Assembly (NCBI RefSeq): GCF_008807075.1
Contig: NZ_CP035632.1
Location: 1,674,001-1,738,000, forward strand
DNA from: Synechococcus sp. RSCCF101
GTDB lineage: Bacteria > Cyanobacteriota > Cyanobacteriia > PCC-6307 > Cyanobiaceae
Direction: 5' to 3'
Length of the DNA: 64,000 bases
Notes under the pieces: generated by a model
What the model saw: the letters and a program-made list of their open reading frames with translations, nothing else
Databases searched by the model: none
Told to the model about the DNA's origin: nothing
Translations under genes and position numbers: made by a program
In this document: positions 8,501-18,185 of the stretch, piece after piece
Position numbering within the stretch: position 1 is the stretch's first letter
Layout of the letters: every line of letters starts with the position of its first letter

Positions 8501-10126
8501 CAGCTGCTCCCGCAGCGGGTCGATCGCCGGGTTGGTGACCTGGGCGAAGCGTTGCTTGAAGTAGTCGTAGAGCAGGTGGGGCTTGTCCGACAGGACGGCC
8601 AGGGGGATGTCATCCCCCATGCAGTAGGTGGGCTCCTTGCCCTGACCGGCCATGTCCTCGATGATCAGATCGAGGTCCTCGGCGGTGAAGCCGAAGGCGG
8701 TCTGCCGCTGGAGCAGGTCGAGCTCGCTCAGCACGGGTCCATCGGTCCAGGGAGCGGGCGCCAGCTGGCGGCGGTGCTCCTCGAGCCAGGCGCGATAGGG
8801 GTGCCGTGCGGCGGCGTCCTCCTTCACATCCCAATTGTGGAGGATGCGTCGGTTCTCCAGATCCACCGCCAGCATCTGGCCGGGGCCGAGCCGGCCCTTC
8901 TCCACGATGCGGCTCTCGTCGAGGTCCACCACACCGGTCTCGGACCCCATCACCACGTAGCCGTCGTCGGTGATGCAGTAGCGGGCCGGGCGCAGGCCAT
9001 TGCGATCGAGGGACGCACCGACACGGCGGCCGTCGGCGAACACGAGCAGGGCGGGGCCGTCCCAGGCCTCCTGCACGCAGGCGCTGTACTCGTAGAAGGC
9101 CGTCACATCCGGGCGGCTGGCCAGCTCCGGTTCCTGATGGAAGGCCTCGGGAACGAGGGTGAGGAGGCTGTCGGTGATCGGACGGCCGCTGCGAACGAGC
9201 AGCTCGAGGGCCGCGTCGAGGTTGGCCGAATCACTGAAGGCCGCATTCACCACGGGGGTGATGTCGCGGGCGCTGTCACCCCAGGCGTGCTCGAGATGGG
9301 TCTCGGCCGCCCGGGCCCAGTTGAGGTTGCCCAGCAGGGTGTTGATCTCGCCGTTGTGGCCGAGCAGCCGCATCGGCTGGGCCAGGGGCCAGCGGGGCAG
9401 GGTGTTGGTGCTGAAGCGGCGGTGGTACACGGCGAAGCCCACCTCGAAGCGCGGGTCCCGCAGATCGCTGTAGAAGGGCGCCAGCACCTCGGAGCGCACC
9501 ATGCCCTTGTACACAACGGTGCGGCTGCTCAGGGAGGCGAAGTAGAGATCGGTCGGCGACAGACCCCAGGCTTCGCGGCAGCGGTCACCGACCCGGCGGC
9601 GCAGCCGGAACAGCAGGGACTCCAGGGCGTCGCCGCTCGCCTCGGAGCCGACGAGCCACTGCTCGATCGCCGGGGCCGTGCCGCGCGCCAGGGGGCCAAG
9701 AACGTTTTGATCGACCGGAACCACCCGCCAGCCCAGGGGCTGGAGATCGAGGCGACGGGCCTCCTCATCGCAGAAGGCCCGTGCCTGCTCGCGCCGGTCC
9801 GGGTCCGTGGGCAGGAAGACCATGCCCAGGCCGCGGGAGCGATCGCTGCTCTGCTGGGCCGCCGGCCAGACCTGCTCGAGGAACGCCCAGGGGATGCCGC
9901 AGAGGATGCCGGCACCGTCTCCGGAATCGGAATCGCCGCCGCAGCCGCCCCGGTGCTCCATGCAGCCCAGACCCCGCAGCGCCTGCTCCAGCACCCAGCG
10001 GCTGGGGCGACCCTCCAGATGGGCGAGAAAGCCGACACCACAGGCATCCTTCTCGCCGGCGATCGCCCGTGGGGCCGCCGAGTCCCGATGGGGCCAGGCG
10101 GGCTTGGACTGAGGGCCAGGGAGCAT
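5528..10126 (-). CDS. glsF: ferredoxin-dependent glutamate synthase (Fd-GOGAT)
   Basis: This enzyme makes two glutamates from glutamine and 2-oxoglutarate using reduced ferredoxin, closing the GS-GOGAT cycle of ammonium assimilation. It is about 1532 residues. The N-terminal amidotransferase domain starts at Cys29 in KDACGVGF, implying removal of a 28-residue propeptide. A central domain, the FMN-binding synthase domain (about 810-1180) and the GXGXG C-terminal domain follow. The 3Fe-4S cysteines are in CIMARVCHTNRCPVG near residue 1160. No NADH-subunit gene lies next to it, which fits the ferredoxin type. The ATG at 10126 was chosen over an upstream in-frame ATG at 10231 because the longer form adds 35 residues that do not resemble the family and would begin at the promoter. 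Confidence 0.93.
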   Translation of the reverse strand: MLPGPQSKPAWPHRDSAAPRAIAGEKDACGVGFLAHLEGRPSRWVLEQALRGLGCMEHRGGCGGDSDSGDGAGILCGIPWAFLEQVWPAAQQSSDRSRGLGMVFLPTDPDRREQARAFCDEEARRLDLQPLGWRVVPVDQNVLGPLARGTAPAIEQWLVGSEASGDALESLLFRLRRRVGDRCREAWGLSPTDLYFASLSSRTVVYKGMVRSEVLAPFYSDLRDPRFEVGFAVYHRRFSTNTLPRWPLAQPMRLLGHNGEINTLLGNLNWARAAETHLEHAWGDSARDITPVVNAAFSDSANLDAALELLVRSGRPITDSLLTLVPEAFHQEPELASRPDVTAFYEYSACVQEAWDGPALLVFADGRRVGASLDRNGLRPARYCITDDGYVVMGSETGVVDLDESRIVEKGRLGPGQMLAVDLENRRILHNWDVKEDAAARHPYRAWLEEHRRQLAPAPWTDGPVLSELDLLQRQTAFGFTAEDLDLIIEDMAGQGKEPTYCMGDDIPLAVLSDKPHLLYDYFKQRFAQVTNPAIDPLREQLVMSLDMHLGPRGSALCPVPEAAAVLHLATPVLNEAELDGLHRCGLPTRTLSTLVPVADGPSGFAGALERLCEAASSAVAEGAAILVLSDRCASGIGAATTYLPPLLAVGAVHQHLLRRGLRLRCSIVADTAQCWSTHHLACLIGFGASAVCPWLTWETTRHWLQHPKTRKLIERGKLPALSPADAQANVRKALEAGLRKILSKIGISLLASYHSAQIFEAIGIGADLIELAFAGTTSRVAGLSLEDLASETLAFHAKAFPELNRSKLEFMGFVQYRTGGEYHLNSPEMAKALHAAVAAGPGYDHFATYRTLLENRPATALRDLLDLTPAATPLPLDQVESAESICSRFCTGGMSLGALSREAHEVLAVAMNRIGGKSNSGEGGEDPARFHPLQDVDESGRSATLPTISGLRNGDTACSAIKQVASGRFGVTPEYLRSGRQLEIKVAQGAKPGEGGQLPGPKVDPYIAWLRNSKPGVALISPPPHHDIYSIEDLAQLIHDLHQVHPAAKVSVKLVSEIGIGTIAAGVAKANADVIQISGHDGGTGASPLSSIKHAGSPWELGLTEVHRSLLQNGLRDRVLLRADGGLKTGWDVVIAALLGAEEFGFGSVAMIAEGCIMARVCHTNRCPVGVATQQEALRRRFTGLPEHVVAFFEYVAEEVRQLLSVLGVARLEDLIGRTELLRSRPVALAKTSRLDLSSLLGPTLDPGDRGWLQHEAGAHSNGPILEDQLLADPELMRAMESHGQVQRSLGIVNTDRSVGARLAGELAARHGNRGFRGQIDLTFRGAAGQSFGAFALQGLNLRLEGEANDYVGKGQNGGRLVVVPPAGVQDPCNQVILGNTCLYGATGGELFALGRAGERFGVRNSGARAVIEGAGDHCCEYMTGGLIAVLGATGRNVAAGMTGGLAFILDEDGRLEQRLNREIVSLHPCSTPEQEALLRPLLEAHLTATGSPRAAAILADWPRWRALFRVVVPPSEREAAGLAAREQVAA

Positions 10127-10234
10127 GAGAGGAACTCTTTGGTCGGTGCGCTGCGTGTGATGGGAGCCGGGAGCGGCCGGATGCGGCGGCACGGCAGCGC
10201 CGGACGGACCTCGCACCACGCGTTGTATCAAGGA

Positions 10235-10240
10235 ATCCTA
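10235..10240 (-). promoter_or_regulatory. probable -10 box of glsF
   Basis: On the minus strand TAGGAT lies about 110 bases before the glsF ATG, matching the TANNNT -10 form seen in front of other genes here. No GTA-N8-TAC NtcA site was found at the expected distance upstream, so NtcA control of glsF is not supported by this sequence. Confidence 0.4.
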
Positions 10241-10317
10241 GAGATTCGCTCCCGCAAGCTTTGTTCGCCATGCGACCGGCAGCCATGCCCGTCCGGGTGC
10301 ACGGCGGGAATCGGACC

Positions 10318-10323
10318 TAGGGT
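10318..10323 (+). promoter_or_regulatory. probable -10 box of the phosphodiester glycosidase gene
   Basis: TAGGGT lies 23 bases before the GTG at 10347. The same hexamer is the -10 element of the NtcA-dependent ntcA promoter in this window. It supports a start near 10347 rather than far upstream. Confidence 0.4.
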
Positions 10324-10346
10324 CGCGGCGCGATGCCCGGCTCCGC

Positions 10347-12110
10347 GTGGACTGGCTTCCCCCTGCACCGGCCTGGTCCAGCGCGGATCCAAGCCTGCAC
10401 GCCGCCTCCGCCCTGACCCGGCCCGCGGCGGCACCGGACGGGGAGCGGGCGAGCGCCGGCCCCGCCAGCAGGGGCACCCGGGTGGTGATCAACGGCCGCG
10501 AGCGGCAGGCCCCCTGGCTGTGGCAGGGGGGTGATGCGACACGACCCGAGGCCCTCTGGCTGCCGCTGGAGCTGCTGGAGGGTCAACTCGGCTTCCGGCG
10601 TGCTCCGGCGGCCGATCCATCCACCCTCAGGCTGCAGTGGTACAGCGAGGCCTTCGATCTGCCGGCGGCCGCCCAGCGCACGCTGGAGGACGAGGTGGCC
10701 GTGGATGTCACCGCACGGCTGCTGGAGGCGGGACTTGCGCTCAGCCATGCGAACGGGCGGCTCAACATCACCCTTCCGCCGGCAGCGGTGGAGCAGTTGC
10801 GGGCCGGTCCTCCCGGCCCGCGTCGCCGCCTCGTCTTCGATCTGGCAGCCGCCGCGCTCGTGGAGGAGCAGGGCGGCGATCTGGTGCTCGGACTGGTCAG
10901 CACGCCGGCCCTGCTCTCGCAGCTGCGCGCCCTGGGGCTGAAGCCCGTCCAGGAGGCCGGCGGCCTGCGGCTCCGGGGAGCCGTCCGCGCGGACACGGCG
11001 GTGTTCACGCTGGCCGGTCCCTGGCGGATCGTGCTCGACGGTGCCGGCGGCACCGCCTCCGCCAGTGGCGTGGTGCCGCTGGCCCAGGCCCTGCTCAACC
11101 CGACCCTGCAGACCCTGCTGAGCCAGGGAGTTGCGATCGACCGCCTCGTGCGCGGTGTGGGGGTGCGTCGCTTCGCAGTGACCCGGGTCGGGATGGCGCC
11201 GTCCCGTGGTGCACCGCTGCAGCTGAAACCGCTGCTGCGGAGCGACGGGATGCGTGGCCTGAGCACGCTGAGCGCCCTGGCGGGGCGGAGCGACGCGCCG
11301 ATCGCCATCAACGGGGGGTTCTTCAACCGCATCCGCCAGCTGCCCCTCGGCGCCCTGCGCCTGGATGGCCGCTGGCATTCGGGCCCGATCCTCAACCGAG
11401 GCGCGGCCGGCTGGAACGCCGGCGAGCTGCCCCAGTTCGACCGTCTGCGGCTGATCGAGACCCTCACGGGGCCCGATGGCCGCTCCCAGCCGGTGCTCAC
11501 GGTCAACAGCGGCTATGTGCAGCGGGGGCTGAGCCGCTACACCGCCGACTGGGGCCGGGTCTATCAGGCCCTCAGCGGCCAGGAGCGGGCGGTTCTGCTC
11601 CGGGGCGGCACGGTGCAGGCGGTGCTGGATCAGGCGGCTCTCAGCCGCGGGGTTCCCCTGGGAGCGGGGGTGGATCTGGTGGTGTCGCGGGCGGGCGCAC
11701 CGCTCCCCTGGCCTGTCGGCACACCCCTCAGGCTGAACAGCCGCGCGAGCCATCCGCTCGGGCAGCGGTCCTTTGTGATCGGCGGAGGCCCCCTGCTGCT
11801 GAAGGACGGCCGGGTGGTGCTCAACGGCCGCGCCGAAGGCTTCAGTCCCTCCTTTGTGAAGCAGGCGGCACCGCGGACCGTTCTCGCCACGGACGGACGC
11901 CGGCTCTGGCTGATGACCCTGGAGGGGGTGTCCGGTCCGGGGCCGACCCTGCTGGAAACCAGCCTTCTGCTGCAGCGGCTCGGGATGCGTCAGGCCCTGA
12001 ACCTCGATGGCGGCAGCTCCACCGCCCTGCTGCTCGATGGCCAGCTGACGGTGATGGGACGCGGCGTGCCGGCCCGCGTCCACAGCGGACTGGGCCTGGT
12101 GGCTCCCTGA
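10347..12110 (+). CDS. phosphodiester glycosidase (NAGPA domain) family protein
   Basis: A protein of about 587 residues. The C-terminal half (from about residue 310) has the phosphodiester glycosidase hallmarks: AINGGFFNR, the VNSGYVQRG strand, SFVIGGGPLLLKDG and LNLDGGSSTALLL. The N-terminal third is strand-rich with repeated short VFDLAAAALVEEQ and LLSQLRALGLKP segments like those of cell-surface AMIN-type domains. Members of the family split sugar-phosphate diester links in surface polymers. The GTG start yields no clear signal peptide, which is odd for a surface enzyme. The true start may be different, or export may use another route. The exact substrate is unknown. Confidence 0.8.
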   Translation: MDWLPPAPAWSSADPSLHAASALTRPAAAPDGERASAGPASRGTRVVINGRERQAPWLWQGGDATRPEALWLPLELLEGQLGFRRAPAADPSTLRLQWYSEAFDLPAAAQRTLEDEVAVDVTARLLEAGLALSHANGRLNITLPPAAVEQLRAGPPGPRRRLVFDLAAAALVEEQGGDLVLGLVSTPALLSQLRALGLKPVQEAGGLRLRGAVRADTAVFTLAGPWRIVLDGAGGTASASGVVPLAQALLNPTLQTLLSQGVAIDRLVRGVGVRRFAVTRVGMAPSRGAPLQLKPLLRSDGMRGLSTLSALAGRSDAPIAINGGFFNRIRQLPLGALRLDGRWHSGPILNRGAAGWNAGELPQFDRLRLIETLTGPDGRSQPVLTVNSGYVQRGLSRYTADWGRVYQALSGQERAVLLRGGTVQAVLDQAALSRGVPLGAGVDLVVSRAGAPLPWPVGTPLRLNSRASHPLGQRSFVIGGGPLLLKDGRVVLNGRAEGFSPSFVKQAAPRTVLATDGRRLWLMTLEGVSGPGPTLLETSLLLQRLGMRQALNLDGGSSTALLLDGQLTVMGRGVPARVHSGLGLVAP

Positions 12111-12213
12111 GCCGGCCTCCCTCGCCACTGCAGCCGTGAGAGCATGCCCGCCAGGAGCAACGGCCGGCGCCGGCCCCTCCCCGCAGACCCCGCTCCGAAT
12201 CGATCCGGACCCC

Positions 12214-12561
12214 ATGCCGAGAGGTCACAGCCTTCGTCTCACCGCCACCGCTGCGGCCGAGCTCGGCCGGTTGGCCGCCGTGGCGGGCACGCCGGGGCTG
12301 ATGCATCTCGACCTGCTGGAAGGCGCCTGTGAGCGGCACGTGATCCGGATCCGCCCCGGCCATCTGGCCGGGGTGCCGGTGGCCCGCGCCGACGGCATCA
12401 CCCTTCACAGCCCCGCCGACCAGGTGGACCAGCTGACGGGGCTCTCGCTCGACTACCGGGGCGATCTCAGCGGCGGCGGGTTTCTGATCCGGGCCGGTCG
12501 CGACGTGCGCTGCTGCCCCTGCGGAGCCGCCTTCACCCGAGCAGGAACGGTGGGTCAGTGA
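12214..12561 (+). CDS. HesB/IscA-like protein
   Basis: A 115-residue protein with the HesB/IscA fold pattern: LRLTATAAAELGRL at the start, a central GLSLDYRGDLSGGGFLI and a C-terminal CCPCGAAF that corresponds to the CGCGxSF cysteine motif of A-type iron-sulfur carriers. The first conserved cysteine of true IscA is not obvious, although GACERHV may stand in. A role in iron-sulfur delivery is therefore inferred, not certain. The ATG at 12214 was chosen because it leads directly into the fold. It ends just before the str operon promoter. Confidence 0.7.
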   Translation: MPRGHSLRLTATAAAELGRLAAVAGTPGLMHLDLLEGACERHVIRIRPGHLAGVPVARADGITLHSPADQVDQLTGLSLDYRGDLSGGGFLIRAGRDVRCCPCGAAFTRAGTVGQ

Positions 12562-12566
12562 GGCAG

Positions 12567-12604
12567 TAAGGTGAGCGATTGTCGAAATCGGTCGGACGAC
12601 CGAT
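12567..12604 (+). promoter_or_regulatory. str operon promoter -10 box and leader inverted repeat
   Basis: TAAGGT at 12567-12572 fits a TANNNT -10 box. About 15 bases further, ATCGGTCG (12587-12594), a 2-base spacer GA, and CGACCGAT (12597-12604) form a perfect inverted repeat inside the expected rpsL leader, 16 bases before the ATG at 12621. It could be an RNA hairpin acting on translation of S12 or a protein-binding site. No poly-T follows, so it is not a standard terminator. Confidence 0.5.
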
Positions 12605-12620
12605 CCCACTCCGACCCTCG

Positions 12621-12995
12621 ATGCCCACCATTCAGCAGCTGATCCGAAGCGAGCGCCAGCGTCTGACCCGTAAAACGAAGTCTCCGGCACTGCGCTCCTG
12701 CCCGGAGCGCCGCGGCGTCTGCACCCGCGTCTACACCTCCACACCCAAGAAGCCCAATTCGGCGCTGCGCAAGGTGGCTCGTGTCCGACTCACCTCCGGC
12801 TTCGAGGTCACGGCCTACATCCCGGGAATCGGTCACAACCTCCAGGAGCACTCCGTGGTGCTCATCCGTGGCGGCAGGGTCAAGGACCTGCCCGGCGTCC
12901 GCTACCACATCATTCGCGGAACGCTGGACACCGCTGGCGTCAAGGATCGCCGCCAGTCGCGGTCCAAGTACGGCGCCAAGACGCCGAAGGAATAA
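12621..12995 (+). CDS. rpsL: 30S ribosomal protein S12
   Basis: The 124-residue decoding-centre protein starts [13 protein letters not shown] and contains [19 protein letters not shown], the usual S12 core. Lysines at positions 43 and 44 are the wild-type, streptomycin-sensitive form. It heads the str operon (rpsL-rpsG-fusA-tuf-rpsJ). The ATG at 12621 agrees with family length. Confidence 0.97.
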   Translation: MPTIQQLIRSERQRLTRKTKSPALRSCPERRGVCTRVYTSTPKKPNSALRKVARVRLTSGFEVTAYIPGIGHNLQEHSVVLIRGGRVKDLPGVRYHIIRGTLDTAGVKDRRQSRSKYGAKTPKE

Positions 12996-13078
12996 GACCA
13001 GACGTTCAGGCGCGCCCGGGCTGAAGCCGGCCGCCACCGTTCACGCTCCGCCCGCGAGCACCACACCAACCGTTCTCC

Positions 13079-13549
13079 ATGTCACGCCGCAACGCTGCCG
13101 AGAAGCGCCCCGTTCTTCCCGATCCCCAGTTCAACAGCCGCCTGGCCTCGATGATGGTGGCCAGGCTGATGAAGCACGGCAAGAAGTCCACGGCTCAGGG
13201 CATCCTCTCCGATGCCTTCGCGCTGATCGGCGAGCGAACCGGTGGTGAACCGCTCGAAGTCTTCGAGACGGCCGTCCGCAACGCCACCCCCCTGGTCGAG
13301 GTGCGTGCCCGCCGGGTGGGTGGCGCCACCTATCAGGTGCCCATGGAAGTCCGCCAGGAGCGGGGCACGGCCATGGCGCTGCGTTGGCTCGTGGGCTTCT
13401 CCCGTGCCCGCGGCGGCCGCAGCATGGCTCAGAAGCTGGCCGCGGAACTGATGGATGCCGCCAACGAGAGCGGCAGCGCCGTTCGCAAGCGGGAAGAGAC
13501 CCACAAGATGGCCGAAGCCAACAAGGCGTTCGCCCACTACCGCTACTGA
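13079..13549 (+). CDS. rpsG: 30S ribosomal protein S7
   Basis: A 156-residue primary assembly protein of the small subunit head. It starts [16 protein letters not shown] and carries [16 protein letters not shown] and the C-terminal arm ending KAFAHYRY. It lies 83 bases after rpsL and 92 before fusA in the str operon. In other bacteria S7 can repress its own operon, but a target site was not identified here. Confidence 0.97.
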   Translation: MSRRNAAEKRPVLPDPQFNSRLASMMVARLMKHGKKSTAQGILSDAFALIGERTGGEPLEVFETAVRNATPLVEVRARRVGGATYQVPMEVRQERGTAMALRWLVGFSRARGGRSMAQKLAAELMDAANESGSAVRKREETHKMAEANKAFAHYRY

Positions 13550-13641
13550 TCCCGGCAGCCGCGGAACACCCATGCCCGCCCGGGTCCGACTTGTAGAGTT
13601 GCGCCCGATTTTTACGTCCTGATTCCCCGGAGTTCTTCCCT

Positions 13642-15717
13642 GTGGCTCGCGCCTATCCCCTGGAACGCGTCAGAAATATCGGCATCGCCGCCCACATCGA
13701 CGCTGGCAAAACAACCACCACCGAACGGATCCTGTTCTATTCAGGCGTCGTTCACAAGATGGGCGAGGTGCACGACGGCGCTGCGGTGACCGACTGGATG
13801 GCCCAGGAGCGTGAGCGTGGCATCACGATCACCGCTGCCGCCATCTCCACCAGCTGGCGCGACCACCGCATCAACATCATTGATACCCCTGGTCACGTGG
13901 ACTTCACCATCGAGGTGGAGCGTTCCATGCGAGTGCTCGATGGCGTGATCGCGGTCTTCTGCGCCGTCGGCGGGGTTCAGCCCCAGTCGGAGACCGTCTG
14001 GCGTCAGGCGGACCGCTACTCCGTTCCGCGGATGGTGTTCGTCAACAAGATGGACCGCACCGGCGCCGACTACCTCAAGGTCTATGGCCAGATCAAGGAC
14101 CGCCTCAAGGCCAATGCAGCACCGATCCAGCTGCCCATCGGCGCCGAGAACGACCTGACGGGCATCATCGATCTCGTCAAGAACAAGGCCTACATCTACA
14201 AGGACGACCTGGGCAAGGACATCCAGGAAGCCGACGTCCCGGCCGACATGAGCGAGCTGGCCGAAGAGTGGCGCGTCAAGCTCATGGAAAGTGTCGCCGA
14301 AACCGACGAAGAGCTCCTGGAGGCGTTCCTCGAGAACGGCGAGCTAAGTGAGGAGGAGCTTCGCCGCGGCATCCGCGAGGGCGTGCTGCGTCACGGACTC
14401 GTTCCCATGCTCTGCGGCTCGGCCTTCAAGAACAAGGGTGTGCAGTTGCTGCTCGACGCGGTGGTCGACTACCTGCCCGCCCCGGTCGACGTGCCCCCGA
14501 TCCAGGGTCAGCTGCCCGACGGCAACGAAGCGGTTCGCCCCTCCGACGACGAGGCCCCCTTCAGCGCCCTGGCGTTCAAGGTGATGGCCGATCCCTACGG
14601 CAAGCTCACCTTCGTCCGCATGTACTCAGGTGTGCTGAAGAAGGGCAGCTATGTCCTCAACGCCACCAAGGACAAGAAGGAGCGCATCTCCCGACTGATC
14701 GTGCTCAAGGCCGACGAGCGCGAGGAGGTTGACGAGCTCCGGGCCGGTGACCTCGGCGCCGTGCTCGGCCTGAAGGACACCACCACCGGTGACACGCTCT
14801 GCGACGCAGAGGATCCCATCGTTCTGGAGACCCTGTTCATCCCCGAACCGGTGATCTCCGTTGCCGTGGAACCCAAGACCAAGGGCGACATGGAGAAGCT
14901 CTCCAAGGCGCTTCAGGCCCTGTCGGAAGAGGATCCCACCTTCCGCGTCAGCACCGATCCGGAGACCAGCCAGACCGTGATCGCCGGCATGGGCGAACTA
15001 CACCTGGAGATCCTGGTCGACCGGATGCTGCGGGAGTTCAAGGTCGAGGCGAACATCGGCGCTCCGCAGGTGTCCTACCGGGAGACGATCCGGGCCGCCT
15101 CCAAGGGCGAAGGCAAATTCGCCCGCCAGACCGGCGGCAAGGGTCAGTACGGCCACGTCGTGATCGAGATGGAGCCGGGCGAGCCCGGCTCCGGCTTCGA
15201 GTTCGTCAACAAGATCGTCGGCGGCGTCGTGCCGAAGGAATACATCGGTCCGGCCGAGGCCGGCATGAAGGAGACCTGCGAATCCGGCGTGATCGCGGGT
15301 TACCCCCTGATCGATGTGAAGGTGACCATGGTCGACGGGTCCTACCACGATGTGGACTCGTCCGAGATGGCCTTCAAGATCGCCGGTTCGATGGCCTTCA
15401 AGGACGGCGTCAAGAAGTGCAATCCCGTGCTGCTTGAGCCGATGATGAAGGTCGAGGTCGAGGTTCCTGAGGATTTCCTCGGTTCGATCATCGGCGACCT
15501 GTCCTCCCGCCGGGGTCAGGTCGAGGGCCAGTCCGTCGATGACGGCACCTCCAAGGTCCAGTCCAAGGTGCCGCTGGCCGAGATGTTCGGCTATGCCACC
15601 CAGCTCCGCTCCATGACCCAGGGCCGGGGCATCTTCTCGATGGAATTCAGCCATTACGAGGAAGTTCCTCGCAATGTGGCTGAGGCCATCATCTCCAAGA
15701 ATCAGGGCCAGTCCTGA
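13642..15717 (+). CDS. fusA: translation elongation factor G
   Basis: The GTPase that drives ribosomal translocation, 691 residues. It has G1 [14 protein letters not shown]2 [10 protein letters not shown]3 DTPGHVDF and G4 NKMD, followed by domains II-V including the GQYGHVVIE region and a YLGSIIGDL-like [14 protein letters not shown] in domain V. The start is GTG at 13642, supported by the family N-terminus [14 protein letters not shown]. It is co-oriented with tuf, 42 bases downstream. Confidence 0.97.
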   Translation: MARAYPLERVRNIGIAAHIDAGKTTTTERILFYSGVVHKMGEVHDGAAVTDWMAQERERGITITAAAISTSWRDHRINIIDTPGHVDFTIEVERSMRVLDGVIAVFCAVGGVQPQSETVWRQADRYSVPRMVFVNKMDRTGADYLKVYGQIKDRLKANAAPIQLPIGAENDLTGIIDLVKNKAYIYKDDLGKDIQEADVPADMSELAEEWRVKLMESVAETDEELLEAFLENGELSEEELRRGIREGVLRHGLVPMLCGSAFKNKGVQLLLDAVVDYLPAPVDVPPIQGQLPDGNEAVRPSDDEAPFSALAFKVMADPYGKLTFVRMYSGVLKKGSYVLNATKDKKERISRLIVLKADEREEVDELRAGDLGAVLGLKDTTTGDTLCDAEDPIVLETLFIPEPVISVAVEPKTKGDMEKLSKALQALSEEDPTFRVSTDPETSQTVIAGMGELHLEILVDRMLREFKVEANIGAPQVSYRETIRAASKGEGKFARQTGGKGQYGHVVIEMEPGEPGSGFEFVNKIVGGVVPKEYIGPAEAGMKETCESGVIAGYPLIDVKVTMVDGSYHDVDSSEMAFKIAGSMAFKDGVKKCNPVLLEPMMKVEVEVPEDFLGSIIGDLSSRRGQVEGQSVDDGTSKVQSKVPLAEMFGYATQLRSMTQGRGIFSMEFSHYEEVPRNVAEAIISKNQGQS

Positions 15718-15759
15718 TCCTTCTCTCCCTGTTCACCAACCCCCCGATTCTTTTTCATC

Positions 15760-16989
<1,230 letters not shown>

Positions 16990-17103
16990 TCCGGATCTGA
17001 TTCCCCGGCAGGGGAGGTGGTTGCGGCCATCTCCCCCGGCCCCTTTCGCACCTCGACAACTGAATCCAACCGGCCCGACAGGGCTCCACACCCCACACTC
17101 TCC

Positions 17104-17424
17104 ATGTCTGCAACGATCGCTCAGCAGAAGATCCGTATCCGGCTCAAGGCCTTCGACCGGCGCATGCTGGACCTCTCCTGCGACAAGATCATCGAAACGG
17201 CCGACACCACGGCGGCCACGGCCATCGGCCCCATCCCTCTGCCGACCAAGCGTCGCATCTACTGCGTGCTCCGTTCGCCCCACGTGGACAAGGATTCCCG
17301 TGAGCATTTCGAGACGCGCACCCACCGTCGCATCATCGACATCTACAGCCCCTCCGCCAAGACGATCGACGCGCTGATGAAGCTCGATCTCCCCAGCGGC
17401 GTGGACATCGAAGTCAAGCTCTGA
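17104..17424 (+). CDS. rpsJ: 30S ribosomal protein S10
   Basis: A 106-residue protein starting [18 protein letters not shown], with the S10 hallmarks [20 protein letters not shown] and the C-terminal [13 protein letters not shown]. In many cyanobacteria rpsJ follows tuf at the end of the str operon instead of heading the S10 operon, as seen here. The ATG at 17104 fits the family; an upstream in-frame GTG would add 29 unlike residues. Confidence 0.97.
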   Translation: MSATIAQQKIRIRLKAFDRRMLDLSCDKIIETADTTAATAIGPIPLPTKRRIYCVLRSPHVDKDSREHFETRTHRRIIDIYSPSAKTIDALMKLDLPSGVDIEVKL

Positions 17425-17463
17425 GACCGACCAGGCTGCCCACCGCCACCGCTTCGGCCGACC

Positions 17464-17469
17464 TAGGGT
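17464..17469 (+). promoter_or_regulatory. probable -10 box of the LON-domain gene
   Basis: TAGGGT lies nine bases before the GTG start at 17479. If used, transcription would begin almost at the start codon and give a near-leaderless mRNA. Confidence 0.4.
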
Positions 17470-17478
17470 GATTTCATC

Positions 17479-18177
17479 GTGCGTGATGTTGCCTCAGTGG
17501 CCGATCTGGCGGTACGGGAGCTGCCCCTTTTTCCCCTGCCCGATGTGGTGCTCTTCCCCCAGGAAGTGTTGCCACTTCATATCTTCGAGCCGCGCTACCG
17601 CATGATGCTGCGCACGGTCATGGACTCTGACCGTCGCTTCGGTGTGGTCCGCTGGGACCCCCAGAACCAGACCTGCGCCCCGATCGGCTGCTGCGCGGAG
17701 ATCCTGCATTGCCAGACCCAGGAAGACGACCGCAGCAACATCGTCACCATGGGTCAGCAGCGCTTCCGGGTGCTCAACATCATCCGGGAGGCTCCCTTCC
17801 GGGTCGCCATGGTGAGCTGGCTTGAGGACGAGCCACCGGCCGAACCGGAGGCGCTCGAGCAACTGAGCGGTGACGTGCGCACCGCCCTGCGGGATGTGGT
17901 GGATCTGACCGGAAAGCTGGTGGGCAAACCCTCCGAACTCCCCGATGACCTGCCCGACCTTCCGCGCGAGCTCTCCTTCTGGATCGGAGCCCACCTCGGA
18001 GGCCCGGTGGCCGATGAGCAACAGGCCCTGCTGGAGCTGACCGACACCCGTGCGCGGCTGCAGCAGGAAATGGACCTGCTCGATCAGACCCGCCGTCAGC
18101 TGGCGGCCCGCACCGTGCTCAAGCAGACCTTCCAGGACATTGGCAGCGATGGTGCGGAACCATCCCCCTCGGCCTGA
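17479..18177 (+). CDS. LON peptidase substrate-binding-domain protein
   Basis: A 232-residue protein consisting of the N-terminal (substrate-binding) domain of Lon without ATPase or protease parts. It shows LPLFPLPDVVLFPQEVLPLHIFEPRYR, then GQQRFRV, and ends in a helical DTRARLQQEMDLL segment. Such stand-alone proteins are common in cyanobacteria; their role is unclear, perhaps as adaptors or regulators of proteolysis. The start codon is GTG. The next gene begins 9 bases downstream, so co-transcription is likely. Confidence 0.87.
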   Translation: MRDVASVADLAVRELPLFPLPDVVLFPQEVLPLHIFEPRYRMMLRTVMDSDRRFGVVRWDPQNQTCAPIGCCAEILHCQTQEDDRSNIVTMGQQRFRVLNIIREAPFRVAMVSWLEDEPPAEPEALEQLSGDVRTALRDVVDLTGKLVGKPSELPDDLPDLPRELSFWIGAHLGGPVADEQQALLELTDTRARLQQEMDLLDQTRRQLAARTVLKQTFQDIGSDGAEPSPSA

Positions 18178-18185
18178 CTGACTGC

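Noticed and set aside
7589-10534. Open frame of 981 codons antisense to glsF
   Set aside because: The translated sequence is repetitive Gly/Gln/His-rich shadow of a GC-rich gene, without any family motif.
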